A stretch of DNA of 10,703 nt, from NCBI GenBank assembly GCA_023427545.1, contig JAEZBF010000004.1:1-10703 (forward strand). Reading direction: 5' to 3'. The position numbers and the translations under genes were made by a program. Positions 4,692 through 10,703 of this stretch are shown one piece after another. Every line of letters starts with the position of its first letter. The stretch's first letter is position 1. This DNA is from Pseudomonadota bacterium (GTDB taxonomy: Bacteria > Pseudomonadota > Alphaproteobacteria > Rhizobiales > Devosiaceae). Below the pieces are notes generated by a model. That model did no database searches and was not told the DNA's origin. It worked only from the letters and a program-made list of their open reading frames with translations.

Positions 4692-5624
4692 ATGAAACCC
4701 GCGCAAATCGTGCTTCTGCTGGTGGCCCTGCTGGCCGGTGGCCTGGCGGCATTCCTTGCGACGCGCGGCGGCGACGGACCGGCGCCGTCGGCCCCCGCCG
4801 AAGTTGCAGAAGCTCCCAAGACGCAAGTACTGGTTGCCGCCGCACCCATCGGTGTCGCCGAGCGCCTCAGCGCCACCAATGTCGAGTGGCAGGATTGGCC
4901 CGAGAGCGCCTTGCGCAGCGACTATGTGACCATCTCGGCCATGCCCAACGCGCCTTCCGACCTCGCAGGCACCGTGGCTCGCTTCGAAATCTTCCCCGGT
5001 GAGCCCATCCGCGAGGCGAAGCTGGTACACGCCGACCAGGGTTACCTGTCCGCCGTCCTCGAGAAGGGCAAGCGCGGGGTCTCGATCCCGGTCTCCCCCG
5101 CGTCCAGCTCGGGCGGCTTCATCGTCCCTAACGATCGCGTCGACGTGCTGCTCACGCATAGTTCCTCGAACGGGCAGGTGTCGGAGACGATCCTTTCCAA
5201 CGTGAAGGTGCTGGCGATCGGACAGCGGCTCGGCGAGAGGGGGGCGACCGGAGCGCCCGCTGACCCGGAAGATCCCAAGGCCGAAGTTTTCGTCGATCAG
5301 ACCATCGCCACCCTTGAGCTCGATCCGGGGCAGGGGGAGGTCCTCGTCAACGCCACCTCCCTGGGCACGCTCTCGCTCGCGCTGCGCTCAGTTGCGGATT
5401 TCAACGAATATGGCGCCGCACGCCGCCCGACCAACCAGCCGGTGCAGGTCATCCGCTACGGCAAAGAGGCGAGCGTGGTCACCAACAGCACCTCCGCGTC
5501 GGCGCTTGCCGAAAGCGCGCCGGACGACTTCGCCGAGCCCATCCAGATCAGGCCTTCGGTGGCGATCACCAGCCCCAACCGGGTCACGCCGCCCCCGCCA
5601 CCGCCGCCGGCGCCCGCACAGTAA
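4692..5624 (+). CDS. cpaB: Flp pilus assembly protein CpaB (RcpC)
   Basis: A 310-aa periplasmic protein anchored by one N-terminal membrane helix (residues 5-24). It partners the CpaC/RcpA secretin in the Tad pilus. A SAF-type domain spans about 45-110 (QVLVAAAPIGVAERLSATNV through FPGEPIREAKL), followed by the RcpC/CpaB core with the signature GGFIVPNDRVDVLLT (141-155) and a second beta-rich section (VKVLAIGQRL, 171-180; TIATLELDPGQGEVL, 204-218). The tail is low-complexity, ending in seven consecutive prolines and APAQ (300-310). The ATG at 4692 is chosen because GGAG (4681-4684) lies 7 bases upstream; the earlier in-frame GTG at 4674 is unsupported. It is separated from cpaC by 16 bp, so the two are one transcription unit. 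Confidence 0.94.
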   Translation: MKPAQIVLLLVALLAGGLAAFLATRGGDGPAPSAPAEVAEAPKTQVLVAAAPIGVAERLSATNVEWQDWPESALRSDYVTISAMPNAPSDLAGTVARFEIFPGEPIREAKLVHADQGYLSAVLEKGKRGVSIPVSPASSSGGFIVPNDRVDVLLTHSSSNGQVSETILSNVKVLAIGQRLGERGATGAPADPEDPKAEVFVDQTIATLELDPGQGEVLVNATSLGTLSLALRSVADFNEYGAARRPTNQPVQVIRYGKEASVVTNSTSASALAESAPDDFAEPIQIRPSVAITSPNRVTPPPPPPPAPAQ

Positions 5625-5640
5625 GCGCAAGGAAGAGAAA

Positions 5641-7038
5641 ATGTTCGCAACGCACTTCACTCCGCGCGCCATGTTCCACGGGCTTCTCGCTGCCGCCGCC
5701 GTCACGCTGATCGCGGCCACGCTCACGACCACCATGCCCGCGATGGCAGTCGAAACGACGCACCTGCGGCTGACCCAGGCTTCGTTCGGCGGCACCCAGA
5801 ACCTTTCGCTCGACGTCAACAAGTCGGTGCTCATCGACCTGCCCGCCGACGTCAAGGAAGTCATCGTCAGCCAGCCCGCGGTGGCGCCCACGATCATGCG
5901 CACCAAGCGCCGTGCGATCGTTCAGGGCGGCTCGGCCGGAGCGACCAACATCTTCTTCCTCGATGGCAACGGCCGCACCATCAGCGTGATCAATGTCACC
6001 GTCCAGGTGCCGCCCTCCGACATCACGCGTTCGCTCGAAGTCATGCTGCGGCGGGTCATTCCGGGGTCGAACATCAGGGTCGAGAGCATCACCACGCCCG
6101 AAGACAACAAGACCCACTTCCTGCTCACCGGCACGGTGTTCAACGCTCAGGACAAGGCCGTCGCCGAAGCCATGGCGGCCGACCTGTCCGATGATGACCA
6201 AGCCACCTCCAGCCTTATTGAGGTCCTCGGACCTCAGCAGGTCGCGCTCAAGGTGACTGTCGCCGAGGTGCAGCGCGATGCGCTCCGCGAGTTCGGGATC
6301 AATCTCTCGGGCTCGCTGAGCATCGGCAACGTCAACCTCGGCTTCAACAGCCAGCAGGCGAGCGGCAGCAATGGGATTGCCGGAAGCTTCAACGCGCCGA
6401 ACATCAGTATCGACGCGTCTCTGCGGGCGCTGGAACGCCGCGGCGCCGTCCACAGCCTCGCCGAGCCGACGCTGACCGCCATGTCCGGCCAGCCGGCCGA
6501 GTTCCTCGTGGGTGGTGAGTTCCCGGTGACGGTCAGGGACAATAACGGCACCCCCACGACCACGTTCAAGCAGTTCGGCGTCAATCTGAACTTCACGCCG
6601 GTGATCCGTTCGAACGGGCAGATCCTGCTTGCCGTCGATACCTCGGTCTCCGAACCCACCAACGGCGGCGGCATCACCCAGCGCAGCGCCAAGACCACGG
6701 TTGAGCTCGGCGCCGGCGAGACGCTCTCGATCGCCGGCATCTTCCAGGACCAGGTCCGCCAGCAGATTCAGCAGATGCCCGGCCTCGGCGACATTCCGAT
6801 CCTCGGAGCTCTGTTCCGCAGCCGCGAATTCGTCCGCAACCGCACCGAGCTCGTGATCCTCGTTACCCCGTGCCTTGCCGAGCCAGGCCGGCCGGTGCTG
6901 CCGACCGACAAGACCGAGATCGCCAGCGACGCCGAAGCGATCTTCCTTGGCCGCATGGAGAACATGTACGGGGTCGGCCACCGCCAGGGCGAACTGCGTG
7001 CGGGCTACAACGGGTCGGTCGGATTCATTCTGGATTGA
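5641..7038 (+). CDS. cpaC: Outer-membrane secretin CpaC (RcpA)
   Basis: A 465-aa secretin that forms the outer-membrane channel through which the Flp pilus passes. The ATG at 5641 has AAGGAAG at 5629-5635. The start region has a long signal peptide (hydrophobic 14-36, cleavage probably after AMA at 34-36). Residues 50-125 form the pilus-assembly N-terminal domain (SVLIDLPADVKEVIVSQPAV and GATNIFFLDGNGR). A linker/BON-like region (about 125-195) leads to the secretin domain from about 198. There, EPTLTAMSGQPAEFLVGGEF (275-294), the near-universal PGLGDIPILGALF (380-392) and ELVILVTP (403-410) are diagnostic. One cysteine (Cys411) sits where relatives commonly have TPYLV. No lipobox is present. 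The next gene is cpaE, not cpaD. Confidence 0.96.
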   Translation: MFATHFTPRAMFHGLLAAAAVTLIAATLTTTMPAMAVETTHLRLTQASFGGTQNLSLDVNKSVLIDLPADVKEVIVSQPAVAPTIMRTKRRAIVQGGSAGATNIFFLDGNGRTISVINVTVQVPPSDITRSLEVMLRRVIPGSNIRVESITTPEDNKTHFLLTGTVFNAQDKAVAEAMAADLSDDDQATSSLIEVLGPQQVALKVTVAEVQRDALREFGINLSGSLSIGNVNLGFNSQQASGSNGIAGSFNAPNISIDASLRALERRGAVHSLAEPTLTAMSGQPAEFLVGGEFPVTVRDNNGTPTTTFKQFGVNLNFTPVIRSNGQILLAVDTSVSEPTNGGGITQRSAKTTVELGAGETLSIAGIFQDQVRQQIQQMPGLGDIPILGALFRSREFVRNRTELVILVTPCLAEPGRPVLPTDKTEIASDAEAIFLGRMENMYGVGHRQGELRAGYNGSVGFILD

Positions 7039-7085
7039 GACAAGCGGTTTACCTCCGGTGAACCGTCTCGGATGGAGAGTGGGGC

Positions 7086-8363
7086 GTGGCAAGTTTTCTG
7101 ACGGGCAGTGACGGCAAAGGCACGGATGAGCCGGCGGCCGAGGTCGCAACAGGCGCACGGCTGATCCCGCGCATCACGATCCAGGCCTTTTGCGAGCACT
7201 CCCAGACGGCCCAACTCGTCGAGTCGGCGGTCCACGACCGCCGCATGTCCAAAGTTGCGCTCACCACCCACAATGGCGGCCTCGAAGCCGCAATCGAGAC
7301 CTACAAGTCCAACCCCACGCCCAATTTGGTGATGGTCGAAACGAGCCTGCCGCCGGAGCAGATTCCGTCGGCGCTGGGTCGGCTGGCCGAGGTCTGCGAT
7401 GCGGCCACGCGGGTGATTGTGCTTGGGCACGTCAACGACGTCGTCCTCTATCGCGAGCTGATCCGCTCGGGGGTGTCCGAGTACCTGGTGCTGCCGGCTT
7501 CGGCTCAGACGATCGTGAGCTCGATCACCGATCTTTTCGCCGCCGAAGGCGCTGCTCCCATCGGCCGCACAGTCGGCTTCGTCTCGGCCAAGGGCGGCTC
7601 GGGCGGCTCGACGGTTGCGCACAACGTCGCGTGGGCCATTTCCCAGCACCTCCGGCAGGACGTGCTGATCCTCGACATGGATTTGGCCTTCGGCACCGCC
7701 GGCCTCAACTTCAATCAGGACCCTCCGCATGGCCTGTCCGACGCCGTCCTTGCCGGCGACAAGATGGACGCAACCATGCTCGACCGCCTGATGAGCAAGG
7801 CGGCCAATCACATCAACCTGCTCACGGCACCGGTCACGCTCGAGCGAACCTACGATTTCCACGAGCGCGAGTTCGAGCAGATCATCGAGCTCAGCCAGAA
7901 GACCATGCCGGTGGTCATCCTCGACATCCCACACGCGTGGACCTCCTGGGTGCGGCACACGCTGGCGACTGTCGACGAGATCGTCATCGTCGCCGAGCCG
8001 GACCTCGCCAACCTGCGCAACGCCAAGAACCTGCGCGACACCGTCAAGGCGCTGCGGCCGACCGAAGCCGAACCGCTGCTGGTGATGAACCAGGTCGGCA
8101 TGCCGCGCCGGCCCGAGATCAATCCCAACGAGTTTGCAACCTCGATCGAATGCCGGCTGCTGGGCCAGATCCCCTTCGATGCGGGGCTGTTCGGCACTGC
8201 TGCCAACAATGGCCAGATGATCGCGGAGATCGCCGCCAACAATCGCATCAACGAAGTGTACCGTCTGATCGCCATGCACGTGACCGGGCGGTCCTCCCCC
8301 GACGTCGCTGCCAAGGCGAGCAGCCTCAAGCTTCCCTCCTTCCTCAAGCTCAAGCGGGCATAA
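7086..8363 (+). CDS. cpaE: Pilus assembly protein CpaE (TadZ-like ParA/MinD family)
   Basis: A 425-aa cytoplasmic protein that positions the Tad machinery, typically at a cell pole. The start is GTG at 7086 with GGAG (7074-7077). Residues 29-155 form a receiver-like domain (strands at LVMVE 81-85, RVIVLG 109-114, YLVLPAS 133-139) without an obvious phospho-acceptor cluster. The MinD/ParA domain follows: a deviant P-loop KGGSGGST (169-176) that keeps the signature Lys169 but has Gly in place of the second Walker A lysine; the switch-like LDMDLAFGTAGL (196-207); and a hydrophobic strand VVILD (276-280) with Asp280. Degenerate P-loops are common in CpaE/TadZ, so ATP may be bound but poorly hydrolysed. 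The C-terminus is basic (SSLKLPSFLKLKRA). It lies 15 bp before cpaF and 47 bp after cpaC. Confidence 0.93.
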   Translation: MASFLTGSDGKGTDEPAAEVATGARLIPRITIQAFCEHSQTAQLVESAVHDRRMSKVALTTHNGGLEAAIETYKSNPTPNLVMVETSLPPEQIPSALGRLAEVCDAATRVIVLGHVNDVVLYRELIRSGVSEYLVLPASAQTIVSSITDLFAAEGAAPIGRTVGFVSAKGGSGGSTVAHNVAWAISQHLRQDVLILDMDLAFGTAGLNFNQDPPHGLSDAVLAGDKMDATMLDRLMSKAANHINLLTAPVTLERTYDFHEREFEQIIELSQKTMPVVILDIPHAWTSWVRHTLATVDEIVIVAEPDLANLRNAKNLRDTVKALRPTEAEPLLVMNQVGMPRRPEINPNEFATSIECRLLGQIPFDAGLFGTAANNGQMIAEIAANNRINEVYRLIAMHVTGRSSPDVAAKASSLKLPSFLKLKRA

Positions 8364-8378
8364 CCCCCAAGAGAAGCG

Positions 8379-9866
8379 ATGTTTGGCAAGCGTACGACAT
8401 TCGGTGGCAACACGTCCGGGGTGACCGAGGCGCCCCGGCCCCAGCCGGCTGCCATCCGGCCGGCGCGCGCGGATATGGCGATCAAGCCGCCCGCGCTGGA
8501 GTCGCCCGCCAACCGGCTGCGCACCGAAGACATCGTCGATGTGCGCAGCGCCGACGCGATCGCGCGCGACAAGGAATATTTCCAGACCAAGTCGGCGATC
8601 TTCAACGCGCTGATCGATTCCATCGACCTCAGCCAGCTCGCCACGATGGAGCAGGAGGCGGCGCGCGAGGAAATCCGCGACATCGTCGCCGAGATCATCG
8701 CGCTCAAGTCGATCGTCATGTCGATCTCCGAGCAGGAGGATCTGCTCGAGGACATCTGCAACGACGTGCTCGGTTACGGCCCGCTCGAGCCGCTGCTTGC
8801 CCGTGACGACATCTCCGACATCATGGTGAATGGCAGCCAGAAGTGCTACATCGAAGTCGGCGGCCGTGTGAAGCTGACCAACGTGCGCTTCCGCGACGAC
8901 AGCCACCTGATGAACGTGTGCCAGCGCATCGTTTCCCAGGTCGGCCGCCGCGTCGATGAAAGCTCCCCGATCTGCGACGCCCGCCTGCCTGATGGCTCGC
9001 GCGTCAACGTCATCGCCCCGCCGCTCGCGATCGACGGCGCAGCGCTCACCATCCGCAAGTTCAAGAAGGACAAGCTGACCCTCCAGCAGCTCGTCAAGTA
9101 CGGTTCGATCTCGCCCGAAGGCGCCGAAGTGCTCCGCATCCTCGGCCGCGTGCGCGCCAACGTACTGATCTCGGGCGGTACCGGTTCGGGCAAGACCACG
9201 CTGCTCAACTGCCTCACCGGCTTCATCGAAAAGGACGAGCGCGTCATCACCTGCGAGGACTCGGCCGAACTGCAGCTCCAGCAGCCCCATGTGGTGCGGC
9301 TGGAAACCCGTCCGCCCAATCTCGAGGGCGAGGGCGAAATCACCATGCGCGACCTCGTCAAGAACTGCCTGCGTATGCGTCCCGAGCGGATCATCGTGGG
9401 CGAGGTGCGCGGACCCGAGGCGTTCGACCTGCTGCAGGCGATGAACACCGGCCACGACGGCTCTATGGGCACGCTCCACGCCAACAGCCCGCGCGAGGCG
9501 CTCAGCCGCCTCGAGTCGATGATCACCATGGGCGGCTATTCGCTGCCGAGCCGGACCATCCGCGAGATGATCGTCTCCTCGATCGATGTCGTGGTGCAGG
9601 CCGCCCGTCTTCGCGACGGCTCGCGCCGCATCACCCACATCTCCGAGGTGCTGGGCATGGAGGGCGACGTGATCGTCACCCAGGACATCTTCCTCTACGA
9701 TATCCTCGGCGAGGACCAGAACGGCAACCTCCTTGGCCGTCATCGCTCCACCGGCATCACCAAGCCGATGTTCACCGAGCGGGCGCGCTACTTCAACGAG
9801 GAACCGAACCTCGTCGAAGCCCTCGAAAAATCCAACGTCGAGCACCTCGACCAGATCAACGGCTGA
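8379..9866 (+). CDS. cpaF: Secretion ATPase CpaF (TadA)
   Basis: A 495-aa hexameric VirB11/GspE-type ATPase on the cytoplasmic face that powers pilus assembly. The ATG at 8379 has AAGAGAAG (8369-8376). After a disordered Pro/Ala-rich N-terminus (about 1-48) comes a helical N-terminal domain with ICNDVLGYGPLEPLLARD (126-143) and ISDIMVNG (145-152). The ATPase core has Walker A GGTGSGKTT (266-274), the Asp box around ITCEDSAELQL (290-300), Walker B RPERIIVGEVRGPEA (334-348) and the His box TGHDGSMGTLHANS (357-370). All catalytic residues appear intact. Length is usual for the family. It is 15 bp after cpaE and 11 bp before tadB, so a tight operon. Confidence 0.97.
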   Translation: MFGKRTTFGGNTSGVTEAPRPQPAAIRPARADMAIKPPALESPANRLRTEDIVDVRSADAIARDKEYFQTKSAIFNALIDSIDLSQLATMEQEAAREEIRDIVAEIIALKSIVMSISEQEDLLEDICNDVLGYGPLEPLLARDDISDIMVNGSQKCYIEVGGRVKLTNVRFRDDSHLMNVCQRIVSQVGRRVDESSPICDARLPDGSRVNVIAPPLAIDGAALTIRKFKKDKLTLQQLVKYGSISPEGAEVLRILGRVRANVLISGGTGSGKTTLLNCLTGFIEKDERVITCEDSAELQLQQPHVVRLETRPPNLEGEGEITMRDLVKNCLRMRPERIIVGEVRGPEAFDLLQAMNTGHDGSMGTLHANSPREALSRLESMITMGGYSLPSRTIREMIVSSIDVVVQAARLRDGSRRITHISEVLGMEGDVIVTQDIFLYDILGEDQNGNLLGRHRSTGITKPMFTERARYFNEEPNLVEALEKSNVEHLDQING

Positions 9867-9877
9867 GGGGTGACGCT

Positions 9878-10703
9878 ATGATGAACGCCCTGATTTTCGC
9901 CCTGCTCGCGATCATCGGCGTTGGCGCAGCCGGCTTTGCGCTTGTGCCCTCGCTGGTTGGCGCCAGCCGGGCGGAGAAGCGCCGTCGTGCGTTTCAGGGC
10001 GACCTTCAGGCCAACCGGCGCGAAAACGCCGCCGCTCAGGTTCGCGAGGCGCGCCGGAAGAACATCCAGCAGACGCTCAAGCAGCAAACCGAGGGGCTGG
10101 GCAAGAAGCGCAAATTCACGCTGCAGGACATGATCTTCCAGGCGGGGCTCAAGATTTCCCGCCGCGACTTCATCCGCAACCAGATCATCGTCGGCGCTGT
10201 CGTTGGCGTCATCGTGTTCATCCTGCAGGTGCCGCTGCTTTATTCGATCGTCTTCGGCGTCGCGGCGGGCTACCTGCTGCCCCGCTTCTATCTCAGCCGC
10301 AAGCGCAAGAAGTACCAGTCCAGGTTCCTCGACGAGCTGCCCAATGCCGTTGAAGCCATCGTTCGCGGCGTCAAGTCGGGCCTGCCGCTCAACGACTCCA
10401 TGCGCCTGGTCGCCAAGGAAGCCAAGGAGCCGATCAAGTCCGAGTTCCAGCGCATCCTCGATCAGCAGGCCGTTGGCAAATCGATGACCGAAGCGATTCA
10501 GATCCTGCTCGATCGCGTGCCGGTCTCCGAGGTCAACTTCTTCGTCGTCGTCATTTCGGTTCAGCAGCAGGCCGGCGGCAACCTCTCGGAAGCGCTCGGC
10601 AACCTCAGCCGCGTCCTGCGCGACCGCAAGAAGATGCGGGGCAAGGTGCAGGCGCTTTCGGCCGAAGCCAAGACCTCGGCAGCCATCATCGGCTCGCTGC
10701 CCT
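9878..10703 (+). CDS. tadB: Inner-membrane platform protein TadB (3' end outside window)
   Basis: The first 275 codons of a type II secretion F-domain protein, the inner-membrane platform through which CpaF acts on pilin. The frame is open to the right edge. The ATG at 9878 is followed by a second ATG at 9881; GAGGGG (9865-9870) suits either. A membrane helix lies at about 4-26, then a basic, probably helical cytoplasmic stretch (31-80), then two closely spaced hydrophobic segments (about 103-118 and 120-136). The T2SSF domain begins around 148 with RFLDELPNAVEAIVRGVKSG (149-168) and includes VQQQAGGNLSEALGNLSRVL (228-247), both characteristic. TadC is expected next, beyond the window. The few missing C-terminal residues should hold the last membrane helices. 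Confidence 0.95.
   Translation, partial: MMNALIFALLAIIGVGAAGFALVPSLVGASRAEKRRRAFQGDLQANRRENAAAQVREARRKNIQQTLKQQTEGLGKKRKFTLQDMIFQAGLKISRRDFIRNQIIVGAVVGVIVFILQVPLLYSIVFGVAAGYLLPRFYLSRKRKKYQSRFLDELPNAVEAIVRGVKSGLPLNDSMRLVAKEAKEPIKSEFQRILDQQAVGKSMTEAIQILLDRVPVSEVNFFVVVISVQQQAGGNLSEALGNLSRVLRDRKKMRGKVQALSAEAKTSAAIIGSLP

Noticed and set aside
5314..5640. N-terminal extension of the cpaC frame to 5314
   Set aside because: The extension overlaps cpaB in another frame and is Arg/Ser/Pro-rich; the ATG at 5641 has a good ribosome site and is followed by a proper signal peptide.
5584..7158. A 524-codon minus-strand open frame over cpaC
   Set aside because: Same codon-aligned antisense effect over the clearly real secretin gene; its low-complexity charged composition matches no known family.
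7005..9845. A 946-codon open frame on the minus strand across cpaE and cpaF
   Set aside because: It shares codon boundaries with cpaE and cpaF. In this frame stops arise only where the sense genes use TTA, CTA or TCA, which are rare in this high-G+C genome. The translation shows no recognisable domain and is rich in Asp, His, Arg and Gly as expected of antisense. It is a shadow.

Overview
The window is high in G+C and carries a textbook alphaproteobacterial tad/cpa (Flp pilus) locus next to a nucleoside-salvage pair. Gene order, a very short Flp pilin, a stand-alone CpaC-N-terminal-like protein and two TadE-like pseudopilins on the opposite strand point to Hyphomicrobiales (Rhizobiales). A Devosia-like organism is my guess, at low confidence. 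No mobile element, CRISPR array, tRNA or rRNA was seen.

Layout: (1) 1-979, plus strand: the 3' end of phosphopentomutase (deoB) and a complete uracil phosphoribosyltransferase (upp), 17 bp apart, a nucleoside/pyrimidine salvage operon. (2) 981-1598, minus strand: a HAD-superfamily hydrolase converging on upp with a single base between the stop codons. (3) 1665-3417, minus strand: two TadE/TadG-type pseudopilins overlapping by a TTGA junction, and upstream of them a secreted 151-aa protein that is essentially the N-terminal domain of CpaC without a secretin domain. (4) 3418-3732: a 315-bp, relatively A+T-rich divergent control region. (5) 3733-3955, plus strand: the Flp pilin gene closed by a near-ideal intrinsic terminator. 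(6) 4044 to the right edge, plus strand: cpaA (prepilin peptidase), cpaB, cpaC (secretin), cpaE, cpaF (ATPase) and the start of tadB (inner-membrane platform), which runs off the window.

How it works together: CpaA cleaves the Flp prepilin and presumably the TadE-like pseudopilins. CpaF hydrolyses ATP to drive assembly through the TadB platform (and TadC, expected beyond the edge). CpaE localises the machine. CpaC forms the outer-membrane pore, with CpaB as its periplasmic partner. The usual cpaD between cpaC and cpaE is absent here.

The most interesting extra signal is regulatory. Sites of the form TTAA-N7-(near TTAA), resembling the binding site of the cell-cycle regulator CtrA, lie upstream of the flp gene, of cpaB and of the minus-strand tadE-like operon, with a weaker one upstream of the CpaC-N-like gene. 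This suggests cell-cycle-coordinated expression of the pilus. The proteins themselves are known families, and I see no clearly undescribed system.
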